IMG/VR virus record: IMGVR_UViG_3300022916_000101
Location: 1 to 20,590 of that record
DNA length: 20,590 nt
Reading direction: 5' to 3' (one strand)
DNA from: a virus
Below are positions 13,624 to 20,590 of this stretch, one piece after another. The position numbers were made by a program, and so were the translations under genes. The notes below the pieces were generated by a model. It saw only the letters and a program-made list of their open reading frames with translations, had not been told where the DNA came from and searched no databases. Each line of letters begins with the position of its first letter. Within the stretch, counting starts at the first letter, position 1.

Positions 13624-14141
13624 TGGCCTGTCCTTCCGTCACGATGGGCCATGGCCCAGTCCAGGATCGCAAGAGCATCCGCCTCGTTGTCATCCGCCGG
13701 ATCAAACCCGAGCTTCCGAACAGCGGCGATTACCGCATCCTTGTTCGCGTTCCCTTTGCCGGTTGCGTGGCGTTTGATGGTGCCGACCGGCACAGCCTCG
13801 TAAGGGATTTCGTGGTGTTCACACCAGGCGGTGACGTGAGCCAGAAAACCGCCATAGGCGTGGGCAGCATCGACACCGGCATGATGCCGGACTTCCTCGA
13901 AGAAAACGACGTCCAGACCACCAGCCATCTGTTTGATTTCTGTGAGCCATTGCTTGAACCGCAGGAAGCGCATACCGCCGCCTTGCCAGCGATCGTTCTT
14001 GAACTCGGTTATGCCACTGGTGACGGTCCGGTCGGAAAGGCGGACCGCCCAACCGGTCTTGGTGCCGAGATCCAGTGAAAGCATGACGAGTGGCCCCTGG
14101 GCCTGATCGGCGTGAATTGTTTTCGAAGTGGTTTGGGTCAT
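13620..14141 (-). CDS. RuvC-like Holliday junction resolvase
   Basis: This 173-aa protein has the RNase H-like fold of RuvC-type crossover junction endonucleases. LSLDLGTKTGWA at 21-32 holds the first catalytic Asp, D24. VVFFEEVRHHAGVDAAHAYGGFLA at about 78-101 holds the Glu (E82 or E83). The C-terminal DDNEADALAILDWA at 150-163 ends with D155. Phages use such enzymes to cut branched DNA before packaging or during recombination. The start at 14141 is chosen for the GGAGAC site upstream; the longer frame from 14207 runs back into the repeat region. It is the first gene after the repeat array. Confidence 0.9.
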   Translation of the reverse strand: MTQTTSKTIHADQAQGPLVMLSLDLGTKTGWAVRLSDRTVTSGITEFKNDRWQGGGMRFLRFKQWLTEIKQMAGGLDVVFFEEVRHHAGVDAAHAYGGFLAHVTAWCEHHEIPYEAVPVGTIKRHATGKGNANKDAVIAAVRKLGFDPADDNEADALAILDWAMAHRDGRTGQ

Positions 14142-14181
14142 ATCGAGTCTCCATGGAAATACGTTTGCTGGTGGATTGGTT

Positions 14182-14202
14182 TTGGCAACGGGTTGGTAAT
14201 GG
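14182..14202 (+). repeat. Outlying copies of the TTGGCAACGG repeat
   Basis: TTGGCAACGG (14182-14191) is followed one base later by the variant TTGGTAATGG (14193-14202). These two copies lie about 100 bases from the main array, on the resolvase side of the hairpins. Confidence 0.75.
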
Positions 14203-14218
14203 CCCATCGGTCTCTGGT

Positions 14219-14266
14219 GGGAGGAGTGTGTGTTACCAAAAACACTCCTCCCCCTTTAGGGGGAGG
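14219..14266. repeat. Two overlapping GC-rich palindromes
   Basis: The first palindrome pairs 14219-14229 with 14242-14252 (GGGAGGAGTGT/ACACTCCTCCC, 11 bp, 12-base loop). The second pairs 14247-14254 with 14259-14266 (CCTCCCCC/GGGGGAGG, 8 bp, TTTA loop). They share 14247-14252, so only one can form at a time. The second has the form of short dispersed palindromes common between alphaproteobacterial genes, and this may be such a host repeat. Confidence 0.7.
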
Positions 14267-14308
14267 TGGAAACGTGGAAATCTTTGAAATCATTGAATAA
14301 TTTGCTGG

Positions 14309-14487
14309 TTGGCAACGGAGCGGATTAGCAACGGAGGTGAGGCAAATTTCATGATTGGTTTCAGTGCCTTGCAGAGAAAATCCCGTTGCCAAAAACTTTT
14401 GGTAACCAACTGGCAACGTGGTAATTGGCAACGGAAACACGTTTCCAAAATTCGTTTGGCAACGGCTGGTAACGCTTGGCAACGGAG
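14309..14487 (+). repeat. Array of TTGGCAACGG direct repeats (iteron-like)
   Basis: Exact or near copies start at 14309 (TTGGCAACGGAG), 14325 (TTAGCAACGGAG), 14399 (TTGGTAACC), 14410 (CTGGCAACGT), 14425 (TTGGCAACGG), 14456 (TTGGCAACGG), 14466 (CTGGTAACG) and 14476 (TTGGCAACGGAG). One inverted copy, CCGTTGCCAA, lies at 14383-14392. Spacing at the right end is 10 bases, close to one helical turn, so a bound protein would line up on one face of the DNA. The array ends 12 bases from the stop of the primase-helicase. Confidence 0.8.
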
Positions 14488-14499
14488 CAAATTGAGACA

Positions 14500-16692
14500 T
14501 CAATCTTCTCCCTCGTCAGCACCGAGAATGAACTCACCCACACCCCGTGAAAATGGCCCGCACGGGACATCCAGCCACTTGTCTTCCTTCGAGCCAGAGG
14601 CCATGCCTTTGACCAGAACGCCGTCGTTGAGGAGCTCCTGAGCCATGTCCTGGATCCGCTTGCGACCCATCTCACGAAACTCCATCGGCAGGCGATGGCG
14701 CTGCTGATAGAGTCCCGTTCCGCCGGTGTGGGTGTAGGGGTGTCCGCTTTCAGCCGCGCGGGCAATCGCTGAGACCAGCGCATCCATCAAATCCTGTTCT
14801 GGCCGGCGGCGCGCTTTCAGTGACGCCGTGACGTCCATGAGAAGACCCGTCGGCGCGCGTAAAAAAGTGCGAATGGTTCGGTCGGCTGGGCCATTGGCCT
14901 TGACCACAGCGCCTTGATAGACAGCGTTTCGAACGAACGGCTCATCCATTGTTTTGAACACGGATGCCTGATGCTCGTCAGGTGACGGCCAGAGCGCATA
15001 GACCATGCGCACCCCATCAACAATTGCACTGGTGCCACGCACCGCGTCGCGCGCCTGTTCGACGGAAGCGATGGGTCGGTTGCCCTGTGGCTTGCGCATG
15101 TGGTGGGCAACGATGATGGCAGCGCCCGTCTCTGTGGCGAGGCTTGCCAACAAGCCGGTCGCAAAACTGCCCGCAGCCGGGTCGGACGTGACATCGGCAT
15201 GGATGAACGATGCCAATGGATCGAACACCACCAGTTTGAGATTACGAAGCCGCAGGATTTGATCTCGCAGTAATTTGAACTGGGGTGTGATCTCAGGGCC
15301 GTCCTTACCGGACACCACCAGAGGGATTGGCCCTCCCGCATTGGGCAAAGGAACGACAATCAAACGCTCAGGGACCTTGAGACGAAGCTCGTTCGGATCC
15401 AGTCGCTGCAGTCGCCTGTGAACCTCGCCCAGGTCGTCCTCGGCGGTGAAAATAACCGCTGTGCCAAACTCCCTCACTGGGCCGCCGAAGGCCATGGGCT
15501 CTGGACTGACAGACACAGAGCGCGGCTCGCCGGTTGCCACTGACAACGCTAAGTCCAGGGTCATCATGCCTTTTCCGGTATCACCCATGGCGGCGAGGAT
15601 TGAGACGACGCCCATGGGGAACGCACCCTCCACCAGAAAATGCTGCTCCGGGGCTTCGCCGGAATACCGGGTCGCCTGCCAATCCAGGAGGTTGAGATTT
15701 GTCTTTTCAGCACGAATGGACTGGCGCTCAGTAGTTGCGATGAACTCGGCCACATCTACGCCCTCAGCAACCGCGTCGGCGGCATCCCATTTGTCGGGCT
15801 TGTCATCAGGAGGGAGCAAAATGGACGCCGCCAGAGCGCCCGTGGCCAAAACAGCCTTCGATGCAGCCATGGCGTATTGCCAACCGGGACCATCCTTGTC
15901 CGGCCAGATCAGCACGCGCTTTCCTTTGAGCGGAGACCAGTCGGTTTTATCGACAGGCGCCTTGGCCCCGTTCATGGCGGTGGTGGCGCAGAGACCTTGC
16001 GCGATCAGGGCCTCAGCGCATTTTTCGCCTTCTACCAAAATGACGTCATCTGAACTCTTGATACCTGGTCGATTAAACAGAGGACGCGGATCAGGGGCTT
16101 TGGTCTTTCGGCTGAGAACATCCCAAGGGCGGAACTGTTTTCCTGTAGGAGGATCATAACGATAGACGTTGGCGATCAGCTTGCCGTCTTCGTCATGGTA
16201 GTCCCACTTGGCGGTCACCGGACCCAGCTCATCCATGGGTGGAGATTTGGTTTTGGCGATGCGGTCATCATGGAACGTTCGGGTATAGCCATCGAGCCAA
16301 CCGCGAATGTCTTCCATGATGATGGGGAAATCGGTGCGCGTGTCGTGACCACTGACCGCAGCCCACAGACTGATAATGTCACCACCTTCACCAGTGGCAA
16401 AGTCATGCCACATTCCGGCTTTTTGTCCGTTGAGTTCAACGGAAAGGCTATCGCCGCGATTTCCACGAACATCGCCCGCGACAAACTTGCCGCCTTGGTA
16501 GACGCCGCCCGGAAGCAGATAAGACAGCACACCTCGAATGTTAAATAGCATCCGGGTCTTGATATCCTCCGTGGTCTCGGAGAAATCCCGCGTTCGGTAA
16601 TCGTCCGGGTTTTGAGGTTCGGCGTCATTGAAGTCACGCCAACGATCAAAGTTGATAACGTTGTCGTCCCCATCTGTTAAGATTTCAGACAT
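14500..16692 (-). CDS. Phage primase-helicase (Toprim plus RecA-like ATPase)
   Basis: This 730-aa multidomain replication protein has these regions in order. About 73-112 is a primase-type N-terminal region (RGDSLSVELNGQKAGMWHDFATGEGGD) without zinc cysteines. About 215-300 is a Toprim-like domain with ILVEGEKCAEAL (acid at E221) and VLIWPDKDGPG (263-269). From about 355 is a RecA/RepA-like ATPase with Walker A GDTGKG at 370-375, Walker B VVFDPLA at 488-494 and IIVAHHMRK. It probably primes and unwinds phage DNA. The start at 16692 (MSEILTDGDD) has GGGGA upstream and overlaps the nuclease gene by eight bases. The N-terminal WRDFNDAEPQ (18-27) recurs at the N-terminus of the protein at 19555-20187. 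The 3' end abuts the repeat array. Confidence 0.88.
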   Translation of the reverse strand: MSEILTDGDDNVINFDRWRDFNDAEPQNPDDYRTRDFSETTEDIKTRMLFNIRGVLSYLLPGGVYQGGKFVAGDVRGNRGDSLSVELNGQKAGMWHDFATGEGGDIISLWAAVSGHDTRTDFPIIMEDIRGWLDGYTRTFHDDRIAKTKSPPMDELGPVTAKWDYHDEDGKLIANVYRYDPPTGKQFRPWDVLSRKTKAPDPRPLFNRPGIKSSDDVILVEGEKCAEALIAQGLCATTAMNGAKAPVDKTDWSPLKGKRVLIWPDKDGPGWQYAMAASKAVLATGALAASILLPPDDKPDKWDAADAVAEGVDVAEFIATTERQSIRAEKTNLNLLDWQATRYSGEAPEQHFLVEGAFPMGVVSILAAMGDTGKGMMTLDLALSVATGEPRSVSVSPEPMAFGGPVREFGTAVIFTAEDDLGEVHRRLQRLDPNELRLKVPERLIVVPLPNAGGPIPLVVSGKDGPEITPQFKLLRDQILRLRNLKLVVFDPLASFIHADVTSDPAAGSFATGLLASLATETGAAIIVAHHMRKPQGNRPIASVEQARDAVRGTSAIVDGVRMVYALWPSPDEHQASVFKTMDEPFVRNAVYQGAVVKANGPADRTIRTFLRAPTGLLMDVTASLKARRRPEQDLMDALVSAIARAAESGHPYTHTGGTGLYQQRHRLPMEFREMGRKRIQDMAQELLNDGVLVKGMASGSKEDKWLDVPCGPFSRGVGEFILGADEGED

Positions 16693-17449
16693 GCTCAGTC
16701 CCCCAGCAGCGGTCTGACCAAGAGCAAAACTTGCATTCAAAGAAATCCGCCGACTGCGCTATGCGAGGCAGAAGTTCGCCCGCATCGGTTGCCTGAAGAA
16801 TGCGCACGGCCTTGTCGCTGGACGTTTGCGCCAACGCGCCATCGAAGGGCACAAGCTCGTGATAGAGTTCTGCCGTGTCTTTGTTTATGGCTGTGAACAG
16901 CGCGGGGTTCGATGAGATACCAGGAACAGATGCTTCCATGTAGGCCTGATAGGTGGCGATCTGGGCGGCGTACACGGGTTTAGAAATTGCCAACCCGCGT
17001 TTGACCGTGTCTTTCCAGGATCGGGCGTTCATGGATTTGCATTCCCAAAGCGCTGGAAAGCCTGGTAGCAGCGGGCCGCCATTGATGATGCCATCCACAT
17101 GGCCGCGAATGCGTCCGCCCGCGACTGAAAACCCGAACTGCTCACCACCCGAGCGGTTGCCCTTGGTGGTATAGAGATCGAAGCCCGCTTTGCGCAGCCA
17201 GTCTATGGCCAGGTCTTCAAAAAGATGACCAGCAGCGAAGATCCGCAAGGTCTGACCATTAAAGTCAGCGCCATCATCTTTTGGGGCATTTGCGTATTCA
17301 AACTGAAGCGCTCTTTCGCAACCCACACCCAGACGCGAACCACCAAGGTAGTCGCGTGACGGGTGTGATAAATTTTCTGCAACCAAGGCTTCGTCGATTA
17401 GAGCGTTAAGCTGTTCGGCGACGCTGGCTGAATGATTAAAATCCAACAT
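16685..17449 (-). CDS. Cas4-like PD-(D/E)XK nuclease with predicted Fe-S cluster
   Basis: This 254-aa protein shows nuclease motifs GHLFEDL (H75, E78), GHVDG (D119), WECKS (E136, K138) and a downstream QIATYQAYM (Q163). Four cysteines are placed as in Cas4/AddB-type enzymes: C44 in the N-terminal GCERAL and C239, C242, C248 in the C-terminal FFECKFCSWSDRCW. The likely product is a DNA exonuclease stabilised by a 4Fe-4S cluster, working in phage recombination or end processing. No other CRISPR genes are present, so an adaptation role is not suggested. It overlaps both neighbours (one base with DUF6511, eight with the primase), within a tight operon. The cluster and the nuclease polarity are inferred. 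Confidence 0.85.
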   Translation of the reverse strand: MLDFNHSASVAEQLNALIDEALVAENLSHPSRDYLGGSRLGVGCERALQFEYANAPKDDGADFNGQTLRIFAAGHLFEDLAIDWLRKAGFDLYTTKGNRSGGEQFGFSVAGGRIRGHVDGIINGGPLLPGFPALWECKSMNARSWKDTVKRGLAISKPVYAAQIATYQAYMEASVPGISSNPALFTAINKDTAELYHELVPFDGALAQTSSDKAVRILQATDAGELLPRIAQSADFFECKFCSWSDRCWGTEHV

Positions 17450-17856
17450 CAGAAGGGGATCTCCGTGTCATCGCCCTTGGCCGTGGCCAACATGGCGTCC
17501 TGGAAGCCGCCAACAGCGACTTCAATCAGGGTCAAAACATTGTGTTCGGAAAGCTCAATCAACCGGGTCTCCCAGCCGATCTCTTCCATGATCTCTGCCA
17601 TCAGCTTGATGGTGGCGCGGATCGCGGCTTGTTCTTGCTCGGTCAGGTCAACCATGCCCACGCGCTCCTTCGCCAAGCGCGACCAGAAGCCCTGACATGC
17701 CATGGAGCAAAACCACACGGTTCGCCGTGAGCGTTTTGTGGCGTGACGGTCCAACCAGCCAAAGCCACGAGTTGGTCGCCTGCAAACACCACAAAGCTTG
17801 CCGCGTGGATGCCAGAGACGAAGACGTGAGGCCGCAGTTTCGGATAAGTGCACCAT
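17449..17856 (-). CDS. DUF6511-family zinc-motif protein
   Basis: This 135-aa protein has a zinc-binding pattern CGVC (C22, C25) and CSMAC (C50, C54) in the N-terminal half. The segment RRPTRGFGWLDRHATKRSRRTVWFCSMACQGFW resembles the zinc ribbon of DUF6511 phage proteins as I recall them. The C-terminal half (DLTEQEQAAIRATIKLMAEIMEEIGWETRLIELSEHNVLTLIEVAVGGFQDAML) is helical and acidic. It lies between the DEAH helicase (3-base gap) and the Cas4-like nuclease (1-base overlap), so it is probably an accessory to DNA processing. Function is unknown. The start at 17856 could also be a nearby upstream ATG in another frame, but this frame is the conserved one. Confidence 0.78.
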   Translation of the reverse strand: MVHLSETAASRLRLWHPRGKLCGVCRRPTRGFGWLDRHATKRSRRTVWFCSMACQGFWSRLAKERVGMVDLTEQEQAAIRATIKLMAEIMEEIGWETRLIELSEHNVLTLIEVAVGGFQDAMLATAKGDDTEIPF

Positions 17857-17859
17857 GGA

Positions 17860-19542
17860 TCATGCCGCCCTCCGAGCATCTGTTGATGCCGCCGTCACCA
17901 GGCGGGTAATTACGCTTTTGTTGAACTTGAAGGTGAGGAGCGCCGATGCCTGATAGCGGTTCAGTCCGTAATCCTGACGGTATTCAGGGGGGAGATATCG
18001 GAGCTGTTTGTCGGTCGCGGACTGGTTCAGCCAGGATTGGGTCTTGTGCGCGCTTTCGTCCGTTTCGTTTTCATTGAGCCAATCGTCCGACGCGGCCAGA
18101 CACACTGTTCGTTCGCCGACGGCAAGCAGTCTGGATGGGTTGCCTTTACGCCCGCCGACGGCGTGCCAACGACCGTGCAGAAAGAAAATGCCACCCCAGG
18201 CGTTGAACCCGTTGGCAACCAGCGCCGCATCATCTCCAAACAGATCGCACCAACGAAAACTGGACCGTTTGAGAAGATCAATCTCCGACATGACAAAATC
18301 GGTGAGCGGCGTGTCATCGGTCTGGCCCGCACTTACTATCTCCCAGACATGGCCGCAGAGGGGGCATTCGCGGACAGCGAGGGGAACGATGGCTCCACAC
18401 TCCGGGCAATCCTTCGTAGGTGCTTCTCCCGTACCGGTCTTGCCATCAAGATTAACATCTTGCTCCAGACACCCGTGCAACAAGGTCGATGTGCCAAAGT
18501 CCAAGACGATGCAGTCGGTCTTCAAAATGCCTGGAAACGCGTTTGGATCGACCGTGCGCAAACCACGCCCGACCATCTGAATCATGGTTGATTTGTAAGA
18601 AGACGGGCGGAGCAGGACGACGCAGCTGGTTGGTTGGTGATCCCAGCCTTCCGTGAGCACAGCCACGTTAACGATGACCTGAACGTTACCTTTCTCAAAG
18701 GCGCGAAGAACATTGCGTCGGTCAGCAGTTCCCATGTCTCCATAGATCATGTCAGCGTTGATGCCGTCGGCGATGAGTGCCTCTTTGACATTGCGGGCAT
18801 GGTCAACCGTGGAGCAAAACACCACCGTTTGCCGATCTCCGGCCTTTTCTTTCCAATGGCGGATTACCGCCTCGGTAATCGGCGTTTGGTTCATAATGGC
18901 ATCGACCGCCTGCATATCGAAGTCGTCGACAGTTTTGCGCACGCTGTTGAGAGCGTCCTGGGTGCCGACGTCGATCACAAAGGTGCGTGGTGGGACCAAA
19001 TGGCCAGAAGCAATCAGCTCACCAATGGAGATCTGGTCAGACACGTTCGAGAAAACCGGACGCAGGCCTTTTTTGTCACCCCGGTTGGGCGTGGCCGTGA
19101 CGCCAAAGACGCAAATGTCAGGATTGCGATCGCGCGCTCGATCAATGATCCGCCGATAGCTGTCGGCAGCCACATGGTGCGCCTCATCAATGACCAAAAG
19201 ATCCAGCGCTGGCATGGCGTCGAGATTGGTTGCTCGAGCTAGTGTCGGCACCATGGCGAAAGTGGTCCGCCCCCGCCATGACTTTGAGCGAGCATCAAAG
19301 ATTGAGGTGCTGATCTTCGGATTGACCTTGGCGAACTTCAGCACGTTCTGTGCCGTCAGTTCTTCGCGATGGGCAAGGACAGCAGCTTTGGCGTCGTTGG
19401 CCTCCAGCATCCGACCCACCACACCGGAAAGCATGATGGTCTTTCCCGCACCGGTCGGCGCGACACCAAGAGTATTTCCATGCGCATCGAGCGCACTGAT
19501 GCTGCGATCAACAAAGGTCTTTTGGCGAGGACGAAGTAACAT
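17860..19542 (-). CDS. DEAD/DEAH-box SF2 helicase with C-terminal zinc motif
   Basis: This 560-aa superfamily 2 helicase has motif I APTGAGKT at 28-35, DEAH at 119-122 (Walker B), TAT at 149-151, LTEGWD at about 296-301 and motif VI QMVGRGLR at 322-329. A zinc ribbon CPECG...CPLCG (C379, C382, C393, C396) follows, then a C-terminal domain with WHAVGGRKGNPSRL that looks phage-specific. It resembles the helicases of type III restriction/UvrB-like type but has no nuclease or methylase partner next to it. In phage operons such enzymes serve replication or recombination. The start is backed by AGGAGG eight bases upstream. The gene overlaps the end of the preceding gene's region and is followed by DUF6511. 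Confidence 0.93.
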   Translation of the reverse strand: MLLRPRQKTFVDRSISALDAHGNTLGVAPTGAGKTIMLSGVVGRMLEANDAKAAVLAHREELTAQNVLKFAKVNPKISTSIFDARSKSWRGRTTFAMVPTLARATNLDAMPALDLLVIDEAHHVAADSYRRIIDRARDRNPDICVFGVTATPNRGDKKGLRPVFSNVSDQISIGELIASGHLVPPRTFVIDVGTQDALNSVRKTVDDFDMQAVDAIMNQTPITEAVIRHWKEKAGDRQTVVFCSTVDHARNVKEALIADGINADMIYGDMGTADRRNVLRAFEKGNVQVIVNVAVLTEGWDHQPTSCVVLLRPSSYKSTMIQMVGRGLRTVDPNAFPGILKTDCIVLDFGTSTLLHGCLEQDVNLDGKTGTGEAPTKDCPECGAIVPLAVRECPLCGHVWEIVSAGQTDDTPLTDFVMSEIDLLKRSSFRWCDLFGDDAALVANGFNAWGGIFFLHGRWHAVGGRKGNPSRLLAVGERTVCLAASDDWLNENETDESAHKTQSWLNQSATDKQLRYLPPEYRQDYGLNRYQASALLTFKFNKSVITRLVTAASTDARRAA

Positions 19543-19554
19543 CGGACGGGCCTC

Positions 19555-20187
19555 CTACTGAGCCCAGGAAGGGCGGTTCGGCGTTGCGGTTGGCTGGGTT
19601 GATGTAGCTTGCCCCGTCGCTTGAGCCGGAGCTTGGCCGGTTGCAGTTACTAAGCCACCACCGGGTTTCCACGATCCGCCGGATTGCACATAGGCGTCCC
19701 AATCCTTCTGGTTGGGCGTGATCGCAAACTTGATCTCGTTCTTTGGATCACCATTGGCGTCTTTGCCGACATCAATCTTGGCCAGGAACTCAATGCCGTC
19801 GAGATCAGCAAAACCCTGAATGCGCCGGGCCGTCTGGGCTTGGGGCGAGTTGTCTTTGTCGGACAGGCCGCGTGCCGAATTGAGAACGCCGCGTACAAAC
19901 GAGCGACCCATGTTGCCCCATTCCGGGCCTTTAAGGCTCAGCAGGCCAATCAGGCTCCAGACCTTGCGCTTGGCGAACGGCCCCTCGGTGATGATGAACT
20001 CAGCATTGAGATAGACCGAGCCAGAGGTTTCGTTGCGTGTGGCGTAACCGCCAGTCCACCCTTGAGATGGATCATCATAACCGCCGGGCTTAAGGGTCAT
20101 GCGGACAGGCACGATGGTGCCCTTCGGCATCAGGTCATACGATGTTTGTGAATCGGCGTCGTTAAAGTCGTTCCAAGATCCAGTCAT
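19555..20187 (-). CDS. Phage WNDFNDA-type protein, possible ssDNA-binding role
   Basis: This 210-aa protein starts MTGSWNDFNDADSQTSYDLMPKGT and has a beta-rich core (VPVRMTLKPGGYDDPSQGWTGGYATRNETSGSVYLNAEFIITEGPFAKRKVWSLIGL, about residues 26-83). A low-complexity tail rich in Q, A, T and P follows, from about residue 180. I recognise it as a conserved protein of phage replication modules near Sak4/RecA-like ATPases. It may be a single-strand binding or annealing accessory (DUF669-like), but that role is inferred from position. The tail is not acidic as in classic SSBs. AGGAG lies before the ATG. Its N-terminal W.DFNDA motif is shared with the primase. Confidence 0.65.
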   Translation of the reverse strand: MTGSWNDFNDADSQTSYDLMPKGTIVPVRMTLKPGGYDDPSQGWTGGYATRNETSGSVYLNAEFIITEGPFAKRKVWSLIGLLSLKGPEWGNMGRSFVRGVLNSARGLSDKDNSPQAQTARRIQGFADLDGIEFLAKIDVGKDANGDPKNEIKFAITPNQKDWDAYVQSGGSWKPGGGLVTATGQAPAQATGQATSTQPTATPNRPSWAQ

Positions 20188-20189
20188 GA

Positions 20190-20590
20190 TCAGGATGCTC
20201 CTTCTTCTTGTTGTGATGCGGGGGTGGTGGCAGCGGGCTGAGTGTCCGCTTCAGGTGGAATTGGGCGGCCAAACTCCAAGCGCTCGCTTGCCGGTTTTAC
20301 GGGGCCGCTGATCTTCTCCATCAACCGGCCAAGATGAGGCTCTTCAATTTGGTCAAGACGACCACTGCGATCCTTAGCGGGATAGCCAGATGGATTCAGG
20401 GTCTGGCAGACAAAGGCCCGGAAAGGATCGCTGCCGTCCTGGCTGATCTCCGCCATCGCGATGACTTCATCGACGATGCCAGGCAGCTCGTTGCCGGTCT
20501 TGGAGCCGTCGATCTGGGGCAGGAAAACCCGCCGATTGAAGTCGTCGATCTTCTCGTCGAGGATACCGACGAACCAGACATTCTTGCCCC
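20190..20590 (-). CDS. Phage RecA/Sak4-like ATPase, 5' end beyond the window
   Basis: The minus-strand frame stays open from 20190 to the window edge, about 133 codons, so the gene is cut by the window. The visible C-terminal part includes VFLPQIDGSKTGNELPGIVDEVI, then NPSGYPAKDRSGRL, EEPHLGRLMEKI and a proline and glutamine-rich tail. The GYPAKDRSG and EPHLG.L..K patterns are typical of the C-terminus of phage AAA/RecA-like annealing ATPases (Sak4 type). The Walker motifs, expected upstream, are out of view, so the call rests on the C-terminus and context. An internal ATG at 20456 is not a credible start. The stop lies two bases from the next gene's start. Confidence 0.6.
   Translation of the reverse strand, partial: GKNVWFVGILDEKIDDFNRRVFLPQIDGSKTGNELPGIVDEVIAMAEISQDGSDPFRAFVCQTLNPSGYPAKDRSGRLDQIEEPHLGRLMEKISGPVKPASERLEFGRPIPPEADTQPAATTPASQQEEGAS

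Larger units (their letters stand above)
14142..14499. other. Non-coding repeat-rich region, candidate replication origin
   Basis: No gene is supported in this 358-bp gap between the primase-helicase stop and the resolvase start. It holds many copies of a TTGGCAACGG-type word (14182 to 14487), two overlapping GC-rich hairpins at 14219-14266 and AT-rich stretches near 14281-14305 (TCTTTGAAATCATTGAATAA). A cluster of short repeats beside an AT-rich tract next to the replication genes is the usual look of an iteron-type origin. This is inference from layout. Transcription control, or a region transcribed into a structured leader for the resolvase operon, are alternatives. Confidence 0.5.

Noticed and set aside
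14309-14487. CRISPR array
   Set aside because: The repeated word is about 10 bases with irregular 10-31 base spacing and one inverted copy, unlike CRISPR repeats and spacers. The Cas4-like gene nearby has no other cas genes.
14309-14641. Plus-strand 110-codon frame through the repeat array
   Set aside because: It reads through the repeats and into the antisense of the primase gene. Its low-complexity product comes from the repeats.
1-20590. Gene transfer agent instead of a prophage
   Set aside because: The head genes are lambda type (GpA, gpW, gpD, gpE), and replication, resolvase and methyltransferase genes are present. Known alphaproteobacterial GTAs have HK97-type heads and no replication genes.

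Overview
This window is most of a lambda-type (siphovirus-like) prophage, or prophage remnant, in a proteobacterium. An alphaproteobacterium is my best guess. The basis is a moderately GC-rich sequence, and phage families (DUF6441, DUF6362, DUF6378, DUF6511, DUF7220, ParB-N methyltransferase, GpA terminase with a lambda-type portal) that I know mainly from alphaproteobacterial prophages. These family names come from memory, not from a search. No integrase, tRNA, rRNA, CRISPR array or clear att site is visible.

Layout, following the minus strand on which nearly all genes lie. (1) 20590 to 14500 is the replication and recombination module: a partial RecA/Sak4-like ATPase, a WNDFNDA-type phage protein, a DEAH helicase with a zinc motif, a DUF6511 zinc protein, a Cas4-like PD-(D/E)XK nuclease with four cysteines, and a large Toprim/RecA-like primase-helicase. 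(2) 14142-14499 is non-coding. It holds a dense array of TTGGCAACGG-type repeats and two overlapping hairpins and is a candidate replication origin or control region. (3) 14141 to 10860 holds a RuvC-like resolvase, DUF6378, a 66-aa protein, DUF6362, a 317-bp gap with a long inverted repeat, a ParB-N/DNA methyltransferase fusion and the small membrane protein DUF7220. (4) 10769 to 9193 is a hipBA toxin-antitoxin pair. (5) 9045-9305 on the plus strand is an arfA ribosome-rescue gene with an intrinsic terminator inside its reading frame. (6) 8948 to 2350 is the head module in lambda order: terminase small and large subunits, gpW, portal, ClpP-like protease/scaffold, decoration protein, major capsid protein. 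(7) 2347 to 1395 is a divergent insert: a plus-strand pRiA4b ORF-3-like gene and a minus-strand HU gene with its own terminator. (8) 1389 to 407 holds a head-tail joining protein and a DUF6441 protein. The left edge has a small membrane-protein ORF facing the phage genes and what looks like the end of an IS21-family element, so no tail genes follow in this window.

The early genes would copy and recombine the phage genome. The head genes would build and fill the capsid. The accessory genes (hipBA, arfA, HU, pRiA4b ORF-3) sit at module boundaries or carry their own signals, as moron genes do. The most interesting signals are arfA with its built-in non-stop terminator next to a translation-targeting toxin, the repeat array downstream of the primase, and the loss or absence of tail genes next to an IS end.
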